A DNA stretch of 64,000 nt from Vespa crabro (lineage: Eukaryota > Arthropoda > Insecta > Hymenoptera > Vespidae), in the NCBI RefSeq assembly GCF_910589235.1, contig NC_060971.1:1231001-1295000 (forward strand), read 5' to 3'. Shown here piece after piece: positions 1 to 12,236 of this stretch. Each line of letters starts with the position of its first letter. Position 1 is the stretch's first letter. Position numbers and translations under genes: made by a program. The notes below the pieces were generated by a model that was given only the letters and a program-made list of their open reading frames with translations, had not been told where the DNA came from and did no database searches.

Positions 1-1598
1 AAGTGCTTGCCAGTGATTATTGTATATCTTTGTCACTAAACTACCTTTCTGTTGACCAGATCCTATGAAATGTACAATGAATATAAGCTTTACTTTATGA
101 CTTATAATAAAGATTATAATAAAAATTTTCACTTCTAAACAAAATATTTTAAAAAATTTTATATAAATAATGCTTATCTGTATAATATTTACTATTATAA
201 ATCATAGCAATAATCATAAATAGATACGAGCACATACCTATAATATATCTATTTGCATAAAGAATAGAAGGATAATTAACGACTGCATTCTTTGTTGTAC
301 TATGTTTAACAGCAATATTGAACATTCCTTCAGTAGAATGTGATCTAATATCATATATAGCAATATTATTCTGTTGTCCTCCACGTAAGCTTTTAAGTTT
401 GACCGTGGGTGTAGGAATTATTTCATAAACATGATGCGACTTATTACTTGATATATCAACATATATGTTACTTATTGTTGTAAGAGGACATGAACCCTTA
501 ATTCCCATTCCAAAAAATTTTCTTATAGACCAATCCTATAATAAAAGCAATTAATCTTTTCTTAAAATCTTTATATTTATATTAACTTACCTGTGTATCT
601 ATCACATTATCATATATTAATGAAACTGTCTGTTGCAATTCTAAAAATGTATCTGTACAGGCTACATTACCACATATAGAGCGGAAATGTATTCCAAGAG
701 AATGATAATTTGTATTATGAATGTATGCAGAATTTAATAGAGTTGCTAGACCTTTCTATAAAAATGAAATCATTTAGTAATAGTTTCGTTATTGAGCATA
801 TCTATTATATATACTTTAAACAATACCTTGGAATTACATGGTAATAATTTTTTAAATGGTGTTAAATTTTCTGTGCAAACTATTTCTCGTGGTAGAGAAG
901 AATAGCGCAAGTAAGTAGAGTTTGGAGTTTGTTTAACAACACCACGAGGACGAAAAGAAAATTTTGGCGATATACTATTGGCAGAATCAACAAAATTTAA
1001 AGAAGCACAAAGTAAACCCGACAGTGCATTAGTAAGTCCTTTCCATTCTTGATCAATACTATGCAACAGAAAAAAATATGATTTTATAAATTAATCATAA
1101 GACAAAATAAATCTCATAATAAGTAAATTATTCTATTTACTTAGAGACATCTTTATTAAACCAAGCATATATCTCAGCTCCAGGCCCAGCATCATAAAAA
1201 GGATAACCCCATTTTTGATAATTCCATAAACCTTGGGTCAGAGTTATATGTAATTCATCTATTTTATGACGTCCTATAATTTCACCTAATCCTCTTGGAA
1301 ATAAATGTGAGTGATGAACTGAAATATATTTTATGTATTTGCTTTAAAATTACACATATTTGTATAAAAATGTACAAATAGAGGGGACATGAAAGATTAT
1401 AAAACTTTACATACATGATTTTGGTGTATTCGAGGATTTCCATATTGTTGTAAATTGAAAATAAGCATAAACATGACTGCTTGGTAAAGGTTTTAAGAAC
1501 AATTCTTCGTCGAAAGAATCAACATGCGTATGAACGCTATTTATTATTCCTAATAAAACACTAATACCAATTAATAAGTATACTTTTGATGGCTTCAT
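1..1598 (-). CDS. PIGT: PIG-T, GPI transamidase subunit (3' end outside window)
   Basis: This is a subunit of the ER-membrane GPI transamidase complex, which replaces a C-terminal signal on secretory proteins with a GPI anchor. Six exons are readable on the minus strand: 1415..1598, 1141..1318, 827..1058, 591..755, 238..535 and 1..62, all with GT-AG introns of 55-175 bp. They join in frame into 373 codons. The start at 1598 is followed by a hydrophobic signal peptide (VYLLIGISVLLGIINSV), then the family's N-terminal DSFDEELFLKPLPSSHVYA. Later conserved stretches are HHSHLFPRGLGEII, ITLTQGLW and KGLTNALSGLLCASLNF, and the last exon continues with GSGQQKGSLVTKIYNNHW. The family is about 550-600 residues long, so roughly the last third, including the C-terminal membrane helix, lies left of position 1. 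No break was seen. Confidence 0.93.
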
Positions 1599-4074
1599 AC
1601 TTTTCTATCATTGATAGTTTTAAATAAATGGATGAAATACAGGTTGAGCCAAAGTCCCTAAGATGGATCAAAAGTTCCTATGTCTTTTTAATAATCAATT
1701 ACTCTTTTTTGAGACTTTTTATATTTGTAGTTAGGTTCATAATCGTGCAATCTGAAAAAAAGGATATACTAATACCATACATACAGTACTACATATATGA
1801 TTAACATTTTATATTCAAACTAATATCGTACTTCGCGACAGAGTCAATAAACGACGTATATATGTATTTTCTTAGCCTATTTTAATTAATATTTTGCCTA
1901 CTTTATACTATGTATAAATTTTTTTTAATAGTTATTGATATTACGAAAATATAGATTAAAAACGACATAAAAGTTTTACTGTTTGCTACACTATTGATCA
2001 TTTATCAGTTAATCATTGATTAAAATTAATCGAGATTGGTTGAAATGGCCCTTAATTACAATACTTAACAATTTTTATAAAAATTATATCAAAGATTAGA
2101 GGGCATTAAATATGATAGATCTGTGAGATATCAAGAGTTTTAGCATTTTTTTTCAAAAATTACATTTGAAGTTTGATATTTTTATATCGTTTAAACAAGT
2201 CCAAATTACATAAAATGAAAGAACTTGATACGTTGCATACGTGTAACAGTATTATTTACTATTTTTCTTTTTTTTTTTTTATATCAATAGTTTTATTATT
2301 AATTAATCTTTTCTTTTGGATCTTTGTGGTATTATACACATAATGGAATTTCTACAATTTTTCTAACCAAAAAAAGTATTGTTCAAGTAGTCGGTACTAG
2401 TACTCCATGTCGATTTCTATTTAGGCGGTTTATTTGAATTTTCTTCTTACTTCTTTTATTTTTTTTATATAAAATTACATTGTATATTTGTTTAAGATAA
2501 TTTTGAATTATTTAAATAAAATTTAATCACAATTTTCTATGCAGATAATCCTTCATTTTCTATTTATTTGTTGTATACGCGAAAATCTTTATATAGGAAC
2601 GTGAGATTCTAGAATGAGTTGTGACGATCTTAACCAAGCTTGAGTAAATCTTTAACTAGGAAAATTATCAAGTTATATAAGTAAATTTATAAATATTAGA
2701 CCAAGTATTAAAGTTGCAAGTTGTTCGTGTTTTCGTCTCGAGGCCGACCTTTTGCGATGCTTATTTAACGGCATGTATATCGAAGTTACCTTCGAAATAT
2801 AATATTTCTCAGAAAAGCCGTGCTTTGCACGAAAACATAAGACTTGATACTTTTTCATAGTTCGTTCAATTGCAGTCTGTTAATTGCATTCACTCGTTCG
2901 TGATAATAATTAATTAATTAATTTCGTGGTAGAACATTTTTTGATACTTTTTCTTACACACTTTGATATTTTATACACGAGAATGATTTATGTAGATCCT
3001 TATAATATAAGCGATTTTGTTTATTTAAGAAGTTTTTAATAAAATGACATATATGCGTTGTAATCAGACAATAATCAATAAATTACGTTGGAAAAAAGAA
3101 TTAAAATTAGTGAGCAATCGATTTTCAATCACTTTACCTTATATATTTAAATAGTTATAAATGTACATATTTTAATGGAAACGTAAATGAACTATATAAA
3201 AGATGTGATTGTTTACGCAAAATAACGTTACTAAATTATCATTGTTAGAAACTACTATTGCACTCTATTTATTATTTATTAATAAATATATTCATTGAAT
3301 TGCGTTTGATATCTTAATCAGCAAAATAATTTACACTTATCAATTTTCAACTTGATTTTATTCACTAACTAATACTACCATTTAACACTTAATCAAAGAG
3401 ATTCACATAAAACTTTGCGAAATAAATGCTATTTGTGGAAATTTTTCTTTGCACGATTTTCTTTGCACTTTCCCTTTCATTCTACTTTATCGTTAAACTT
3501 ATAGATATTTTCAGAATATACAAAATGAATATATAAAAATATTTTAATATCACGAATCACAAGTTTAAAAAGGGTTACCTTTTGACATAAAAATCTAAAG
3601 CTTTGGTCCATTCTTTGTTTAATTAAACACTTAAAGTTCTTTTAAAAGATAATACATACAGGTACCTAAATTTTTAAATAAAATAATTATAAATAAATGG
3701 TATAATGTAAAATATGAAAGTGAAATATGACTAAAGATTTTCATTTTTTTACAATATTGGTAATATGTTAAAAATGAAATTTGGATTTTGCATTTATAGT
3801 GAATCACTTTCTCTTACTTTATAGAAATAAACATGAAATTGCTTTAAAAAATATTTATAGCAACAAATATCTTAGTTGTTAAGTCTAGAGTTTTTTTTTA
3901 ATGATATTCCCAATAAAGTTATGATTTGATTTGTTATAATGATACAATCATAACTTTATAACTTGAATAAGTTTGAAGAATGATAATTTAGCGCCAGGCT
4001 AATTATTTTTTTGTTTTCTTTTTTTATCTTTAACATTATATATGTTAGGACTTTTATCTAGTTGATCTTTTTTG
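1599..4074. other. Intergenic, PIG-T upstream and CerS downstream
   Basis: This is AT-rich sequence with no recognisable protein gene. The right part should hold the 3'UTR of the ceramide synthase gene. A small open frame with a good donor (2790..2858, minus strand) could be a 5' exon of PIG-T, with an acceptor-like TTTTTTTCAG near 1754. A perfect 14-bp inverted repeat lies at 3913..3959. A segment starting with CAGGTTGAGCCAAAGTCCC near 1640 resembles a transposon end, but no partner end was found. Confidence 0.5.
3913..3959. repeat. Perfect 14-bp inverted repeat (hairpin) in CerS 3' flank
   Basis: The arm ATAAAGTTATGATT at 3913..3926 is matched exactly by its reverse complement at 3946..3959, with a 19-base spacer. 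It lies about 115 bp past the CerS stop codon on the transcribed side, so it would form a stem-loop in the 3'UTR if the transcript extends that far. A function is not known. Confidence 0.8.
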
Positions 4075-6049
4075 TTAGTGTGTCTTTTGTCTTGGACTTC
4101 GTTTGCTGATGTAGTTCGTTGTATCATTAACAGATGCATTATTCTCAGAGGCATCTGAAACATCTTCACTGCTATTACTTCGTATATCACCTTCCATCTG
4201 TAACATTTTTTTAATAAATACAAAATCAAGTTGTATCATTGCCATTCATTGTAATTTTCTCTGTAAATTTAAAGTTTTAAATTAATGTAATGAATGTCAT
4301 ATACGTGTATAGAGTTACACAATTTAAAATTTGATTTATTGTTAACATTATCAATCACAATGTAGAGAATGCTGTAATCTAAAAAATTTAATGGTGTAGT
4401 TAAATTTATGGATATGTACCTGACCAGCATAGAAGGCATTGTATGCTATCTTAATAATAACATAAGTCCAAATCGAATGAAGCAAAAGTAGGAGACACAA
4501 TAATGTATTAAACACATAATATGCTGGGAACATTGGCACTATTTTAGGTGCTTCAATCAATGTACTAAAACAAAAAAAAATAAATATTTTTAAATGTACC
4601 AGCTTCAATTTAAAGAAAATTATAAAAGATTTTAAAGTTACCTATAAATTATCCAAAATGGAAAAATACCAACACGTGTAGAAATCCATAATATTGTGAA
4701 AATAACAAATACGAAGTCACAGAATTTTTGATAATTAGCATATTTTGCCATTTTTGCCACCTACAAAAAATAAAATATATTGTGTCTTGTACCAAATGAA
4801 AAATATAATTGTACCAATTATCTAATTATTAATATATATTTATAATCATAATATATACAAAAAATGTTTATTAAAAGTAATGAAATAAGAAGAAAAATAA
4901 AGATATTCAAAGAATATATTACACTTACTTCTAGGAATATATCAGCAGAATCATGTACTAATAAGACTAATGAACCGATCCTTGTTAAATTTGCAACCCA
5001 TGAGAAACACAATAAAACAATAGTCACTATATGATGAACGAACATTTGCCAAAAATCTTTTCTTTTTACATCGAAGAATTGTGACAAACTCAATGACCAG
5101 TAAAATGCCATAGATATCATATAATACCACCACACATCATTAGTTACCGAATGATATGGATAGTTATAATAACATTGTTTTATGTCCCATAGCCATGGTT
5201 TATTCCATAAAATAATAAGGCCATAAAAGAATGAATATGTATAAAATGAACACCTCCAACTAAAATTAAAACATGTTATTATATAAATATTTTATTTAAA
5301 TATAAAGTATATATAATCTATATACATCTTACTTGTTTTCGCAGAACTTTGTTAAAGTAGATGGTTTGTCTTGAGAACGTCTGAGTCTAAGCCACCTTTC
5401 TATTTGTCGTTCCGAACAATCCAATTGCTTAGCTAAAGCTAATATCTTAAAAATACAATTAATTATTAATATAAATATATACTATTTAATTTTTTAAAAA
5501 CTGATTTTGATGAAAAAATCTACCTGTTTGTGTTTTATTTTTTTACTACTATAAGCTTTCTCCAAAATTTCATTCGGGGGTGCTTTTTTTGATCTTGTAT
5601 TTTTTATACCAAGCGATTTGCCAAAGGGTGCAAAGCAATACCTGTAAAAAATAAATATAAAAGTATTAGTAACTAAATCCTATTAATATATAACTAACTA
5701 ATAAGAACGGAATGATCCTTGGGATTCTATATATAAACTATAGAATGATAAATAAAAATCGAGATATTGTATAATATTTATTGTCATATATAATTTATAT
5801 TGAATTATTTTCTAATCAAATCAACAATTAATGGATATAGAGATAATTAAAATTAAAATAATTTACTTACCTTTCAAGAGTATATCTCATAACCAACAGA
5901 ATTAAGGCCATTGGCAAGGGAAATATTAAATGCTGATAATCAGCATATTTGTTTTCTGAATTCGGTTTAATATCATCCCATGTTATATTGGGCGGTAGCC
6001 ATATGTCCGGTGACCAAAATGTCGACGATATATTCATTAAAGTGTTCAT
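4075..6049 (-). CDS. schlank: Ceramide synthase (LASS/CerS; schlank orthologue)
   Basis: Multi-pass ER membrane enzyme that N-acylates sphingoid bases with acyl-CoA to give (dihydro)ceramide. Seven exons (5871..6049, 5524..5641, 5333..5445, 4929..5259, 4642..4760, 4420..4564, 4075..4197) sum to 1128 nt, 375 residues, a usual CerS length. N-terminal glycosylation-type site NIT and a membrane helix come first. The homeobox-like region follows (KAPPNEILEKAYSS, then QLDCSERQIERWLRLRR). The TLC domain contains FWQMFVHHIVTIVLL and the Lag1 motif core HDSADIFLE, with the paired catalytic histidines visible. The acidic C-terminal tail has SNSSEDVSDASENN, matching the phosphorylated serine cluster known in this family. 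An upstream in-frame TTG at 6055 is not the start; ATG at 6049 is. The single CerS with a homeobox region fits the insect schlank type, known to have a transcription-related role in flies (family knowledge, not seen here). Confidence 0.95.
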
Positions 6050-7765
6050 TATCAATTGTTTTCAAAATGTATTTATTTTTAGTAATCGATATTTATTGTA
6101 GATTCGATAAATTATTCGATTAAAAAAATTATCTAATAATCCTTTTTTATAATGGTTTTTTCACTTGACCGCACTGCAAACAACTTTATCCGTCTTCGGT
6201 GTGTATCACGCCACCACGAAAATATATAATGAATATTCATTAAAAGAATTGAAATCCGTGAATTTATTTTTAATAGTTATACTATTGTTACTCCAATGAA
6301 AAATAAAAAATTTATCGTCGAGACCTGTTTAATGTTTCATATACACTTATAATAAATCATGTTAAGTGATAAGGTTGAAAATCCGTTCGAATCTGTTAAT
6401 AATCTAGAAGTTATAGAAGTTTTTGGTATGAGAACTATAGAAAAAACAGTACTGATAAACCGTTATCTTTTCTTTCCCTCGTTTCTTTTCTTGTTTGCGA
6501 AGAAACAATGCTCACGATGCATCCACAAACGATGATATCTAGTGAAATAAAATTAAATTCGAAATTCTATTTTTTCTTTTTTTTTCTTCTTTTTTATCAC
6601 AAAGAATTCATCAAATTATAACGTATTGCATGCCATTTTCAAGATTTATGCTTACGCTAAGAAAACTTACAAACCAGACAAGCAATTCCTAAAGGTAGTA
6701 CCTTCAGAAAAATTAGTTTTGAAATAAAATTCTTCGATAAGTTTGTTTACGTTGTTTACACTTGTTAGAAGGATCGTATGATAGCGAATTTTTTTTTTTT
6801 GCAGTAGCGTATAACGGAAGAAAGCAGTAATGTTCAGAATACTGCCTTAATTCCTTTTATTAGTTACAAACTGCTTTTCGTCACGATAGAACGCCTTGAA
6901 CATGTAAAAGCAATATTTAATTTTTTCGAATAACATTTTATACGATTTTTTCGTAGATACTTGCTTTTTTAATTGCATGGTAGAAAAATCAATCCAAATC
7001 AAATTAGAGAGAAATTTTTTGAAGACTATAACGTTACATATTGTCTTTTGTTATTACCGTACATAAAAAATACATCTTTCATTCTCGTGAAGAATTTATT
7101 GTTTTTATATTTGATAATTTAATTGTTTAACAAATAATCGTTAGATTTTAATTAAAATTTATGATCTCTTTACATCTACTTACATATGATAAGATCACAA
7201 ATCAATTAATATTAAAAAATGTGTATTTGTATTTATGAATACGAACTATTTTAGAACATACTCAGATCTAGTAATAATTCTACAATTGTACACTCTTGGA
7301 CAAAAGTAATATGACCGTAATAAAAAAAAGTGGTTCCGTGTATCAATGTGTTCACAGTGCTGTCGTAAGAATTTTAGAAACCCTTGTCTTACACCTAACC
7401 TCTACTTGTTATGTGACAGTATGCGATTTAGAATTTCCATTAAGAAATTATATTTTTGCTCATTTTATTACTTATATTGTTAAATAAATAACATTACATT
7501 AATTTCTAATGTTCCAACAAGTATTGAAAAATGATTATATCTCGATTCATCGGCAACGATTTATAGCTCACACTGGTACAGTCATTTTCAATGTACATAC
7601 ATTTATGTCGTTAAAGGTACAATATACAAGTTACGAGAAACGCGCAAATGTCAGTTGCACGACTCAGTATAGAAGTATAGGTATGTGACCGGGCGTTATC
7701 AGACAAATTGAAATAATATTTCGTATTGTATATCGACGTAATCAAAATTTCGAGATAGATTTATA
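6050..7765. promoter_or_regulatory. Head-to-head intergenic region between CerS and SH3PX1
   Basis: The two genes diverge from this 1.7-kb segment, so it must hold both promoters and 5'UTRs. I see only AT-rich sequence with short poly-T runs and no convincing TATA box or exon. The open frame at 7296..7487 has no recognisable similarity and poor codon bias. Confidence 0.5.
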
Positions 7766-9863
7766 ATGGAAGGTCAGCAGGTATGTTAATAAATTGGTAC
7801 CATAAAGTTAATTAAGCCATTGTCAAAAGTTCAATTAACTATTGTTCCCTTTTTTATGAGTCATACTTATTTATGATGATTAAAAATATTTTTTACGATA
7901 TAGAGTAAATATTATAAAATCTGTACATTTTTTTTCTTAGGTAAGAGCATTATATGATTTTACTGGTGAGTCAGGAACAGCTGAGTTATCTATCGTCGCA
8001 GGAGAAATTTTAACTGTCATGAGAGACAATGTTGGCGATGGATGGTGCGAGGGATTCAATCAAGGTGGAAAGTCTGGCCTTTTCCCAGCGGCATATGTGC
8101 AAGTGATAGAGTCTTCTGCTCCCGTGTCGAGTATGATAAAATAAAGATGTAGTTTATACATAACTATTGAGGAATATTCTTCTTAAATTGTTACAGTTTG
8201 TAAAGATATTATCTTTAGTATTTAATATTATTATTTACTAGGTAGTATGACAATGTCGCAACAAAGTTCAGGAGATTACTGGGATGATGATTGGGATGAT
8301 GATTCAGAAGTTGGTCAAACACAAGCATACGTTCCTGTTACAAGTCAGCAGCAACAACAACAACAACAAGCTATGCATATAGCACTCCAATCCAATAGCA
8401 CTGATAGTGGAAATTCTATTTCAATTCATACTATACATTCTGTGATACCTGAAAGACCTATATCTAATGTACCAAAGAAAAATAATAAGTTTTCTACTCT
8501 GATTAAATCCGGCGAAGATAGTTTTTTATTAGGAACAAGAGTAGCGAGTGTACCAGAAAGTGAGAAGCTTCTTATTAAAGAAACTGAAGATGGACGTTGT
8601 GCATGGGTACCAACGGGAGAATCATATAGTTGTGTTGTTACATCTCCTAAGAAAGAATCAAAACTTAAAGGTCTTAAAAGCTTCATCGTATATCAATTAA
8701 CACCTACGGTATGTTCAACTTGCACTCGTTTTTTTTATATATTTTTTTGTGTATTTCATGTATTTTTTTAACTGATCTTATTTTAATTCATCAAATTTTT
8801 TTTCAAAAAAAGATTTAACGCAAATTTTTTTTTTATTACAGTTTAATAATATTCAAGTTTCAAGAAGATATAAGCATTTTGATTGGTTACATGAACGTTT
8901 AGAAGAAAAGTATTGTTTCATACCAGTTCCACCTTTACCTGATAAACAATTATCAGGGCGTTATGATGAACAATTTATAGAACATCGTCGTACACAATTA
9001 CAAGAATTTGTTGATTATGTTTGTCGTCATCCCGTGTTATCACGTAGCCGAGTATGGGATCACTTTATGATTTGTACCGATGAGAAGAGATGGAAAGCAG
9101 GAAAACGACTAGCTGAAAAAGATGAATTATTAGGAGTGAATTATTTTAATGCCATCCAATGTATTGATACACCTTTAGATGCTATCAAAGTAGAAATTAA
9201 AATAGATGCATTTAGTAAATACATAAATGGTTTAGATCCTGTTGTCAAAAATTTCATGGCCATGGCTGTTGATCAAGCCAAAAAGCACCAAGTACTTTAT
9301 AAAAGAGAATTTCAGAAAATTGGTCTTTCTTTTTCTTCATTAGGACATGCTTTAGAAGGAGATGATAGCAATCATATGAGATTGACTAATGCATTAAAAG
9401 CAACAGGTGAAGCATACAATGATATTGGTCGTCTTTATAAGGAACAGCCAAAATTTGACTGGGAACCACTTGCTGATAAATTTCATATTTATAGAGGAAT
9501 TATCAGTAATTTTCCTGATGTTATAAGTATATATAAGGTATGATTCCTTTTTAACTTAATTTAAATCTAATTTTTTTAAATAAAGCATTAATTATAATTT
9601 ATTTTGTGATATTTCATTAGAGTGCAAGGAAGGATTGTGAAAAATTAGTTTTAGAACATAAAATGGAAACACACCAATTGCGTGAAATGTCTCACCGAAC
9701 AGATATAATAGCACGCGCATTAATGGCGGAAGAGACACATTTTCAATCTGAACGTGATATACACATTAATAAAGCTATGAAAACGCATTTGCAAGAACAA
9801 ATTTCCTTTTATAAAAAAATTGTAAATAAATTAGAGGAAGCATTAAATGCATATGTAGACTGA
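7766..9863 (+). CDS. SH3PX1: SH3PX1, SNX9/18/33-type sorting nexin (SH3-PX-BAR)
   Basis: Membrane-remodelling adaptor for endocytosis that links phosphoinositide-rich membrane to dynamin and actin machinery. Five exons (7766..7780, 7941..8130, 8242..8708, 8842..9537, 9621..9863) total 1611 nt, 536 residues, as in SNX9-family proteins. The first exon encodes only MEGQQ. The SH3 domain (residues about 4-64) has ALYDF and DGWCEG. Next comes a low-complexity linker with the acidic WDDDWDDDS motif that binds coat proteins in SNX9 and a run of eight glutamines. The PX domain starts near residue 170 (TRVASV) and includes RRYKHFDWLHERLEEKY, the phosphoinositide-binding arginine pair, and the proline loop PVPPLP. 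The rest is the SNX9-type BAR domain (VWDHFMIC through FYKKIVNKLEEALNAYVD). The nearest gene, CerS, diverges 1.7 kb upstream. No defects seen. Confidence 0.96.
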
Positions 9864-12165
9864 AGCAGGTATTGAAAATATGACTATGCTAATATTATAT
9901 ACCTTTCCCAGGCACAATTTAACGATTTTGATACATGATCACGACGCTTGTTTATAAATTCATTATATTCGATTATTTATACACTCACAGTAATAAGAAA
10001 TTTAATCACATTTTCTCAATACAATGTTAATCAGAATATTTCAGAGATTTTATTAGAAAAATATAGAGGGGCCAAATGTTATTATCACGTATGTTATGAT
10101 AAGCAAAAAAATTATTTGCAATATGAATATCTGCGATATGAGTATTTATATTTTAAAAATATAATTAATTTAATAATACTATTTTCGAATAATGTTTGAG
10201 AAAAAAAGAGATTCAGTTTCATCAAATATATTTATATTAACATATTTTTCTATATATAGAATGCATTTTTAAAAAAGTAATATCAATTACCGTGACATTA
10301 TAATGTTAATTTAGTATATTTTGTATTTAAGTTAATTTTAATTTATAAAGAACTTCAATTTTAATACAATGAGTAAGTAAAATTATATTATTTTGAGTTA
10401 TATATTATAACAATTATTAATATTCACCTTTTAATTCAACCTTTATTAATATTAAAAGACTAATAATAATGATTGTCTAAATATCAAGTATTTGAAAATG
10501 TGATTATATATATAACATTTACAAATCTTTTTTCCATTCACCTCTATATTTGCATCTCATAGCAATGAATATAGAACCTGTATTATATAAAAACTCATAA
10601 ATTTTAAGGAAATGCTATTGTAAAAGTATGTATAACATTACTAAAAAATACTTTGTACAATACAATACATATGTGAATATATTTGAAATATTACATAGAT
10701 ATTTTTAAATGGCTGCTAAATAATTTATGTCTGTGATTGAAATAAATATAAATTTAACAATTCAATAGGCACACACAATCAATCTATTTAGTTAGCAACT
10801 AATTATTGGAATAAATGCAGTTAATTAATGTTTAAGTAACTTTATTTCGATTTCATACAATTATTTATTCAGATAAAAATATTTATATTTCAAATCTTAG
10901 AAAAAGCTATTAGTATAGCTACTATTGAATAGTAGAATTATTCAGTACTTCTTGTACTAAAATATTCTTAAAAAGTTAACATTAGAATATTGATTTTTTA
11001 CAGAATACAATTCTTTTTTTACATCAGCACTTTATGATCAAAGAAAAATATTAAGAGATATACTACTTGTATCTGTTTTATAGTGTATCTTTATAAAAGC
11101 AACTAATATTTGAAAATGATTATCTCTGAAATTTATGTAATATTATATAATTTTATAATGACAACAACAAATGTATAAATAAACATAGCAGCTAAAACAA
11201 CTTATTTCTAATCAAGCAGAATTATTAACACATTTTCTATTAATTGTACAAAATAATAATGTAGTTTATTGTTAAGCACAAAGTTATGTATGTAATCTTT
11301 ATTTGTCAATGCCAATGAAAATATTTTCATTCTTGTAGGTATAAATGAATGTAATAAAAAATATATAACATAACATTTTATAATGTATTTTCATCACAAT
11401 ATAAGTATAATGATGAACATTAATAAATATTATTAATTTTATGCATATATACTCTAGATATATTAGTTAAGAAATGAAAATATCTTGTCGATGAGCTTTG
11501 ATTAAATATTACTTTTTGAACATATTTACAAATGTAACTCTCAGTTGATTTGTTTAAAATAATAACAATGTAAATCAATATAAACAGTATGGTATTTTAT
11601 ACACGAATGTAATACACTACAAATCACACAATCAAATTTATCTTTTTTTACCTTTATTTATATCAATCGTTTTTAGGATTATGTAATGAAAACAACCAAA
11701 CGCATTATTTCTAATAATCGATAGTATTCACTCTAGCAATGCTTTAATAATTAGTTATGTATTTTATATAATAATAATTAGTTTCAATATAACTTATAAT
11801 TTACAATTATTTAAACGTCATTTAATCTTATATGTTTCATTAATCTTGTTTATATCTTTATTTTTTGTTTAGCATTTATGTTAGTTAACAAGTTAAAATT
11901 TGAACTTCCTTTTTCAACGGAACAAGTATGTCTTATATTATTATTCTGGATTATTATTCCATAAGATATGAAAGATCTTAATATTTGAAGAGAGTTAAAT
12001 TTATAAATAAGGATACAAATAATATTTGTAAGAAAATATGTCAATATATAATATAATAATTAATGATAAGGTTGAAATATTTTCTTTGCAATGTAATCAA
12101 TTTGATATTAGTTTTATAATTGTATTTTTCAATTATTATATTTATACATATTCATAATGCGTATT

Positions 12166-12236
<71 letters not shown>

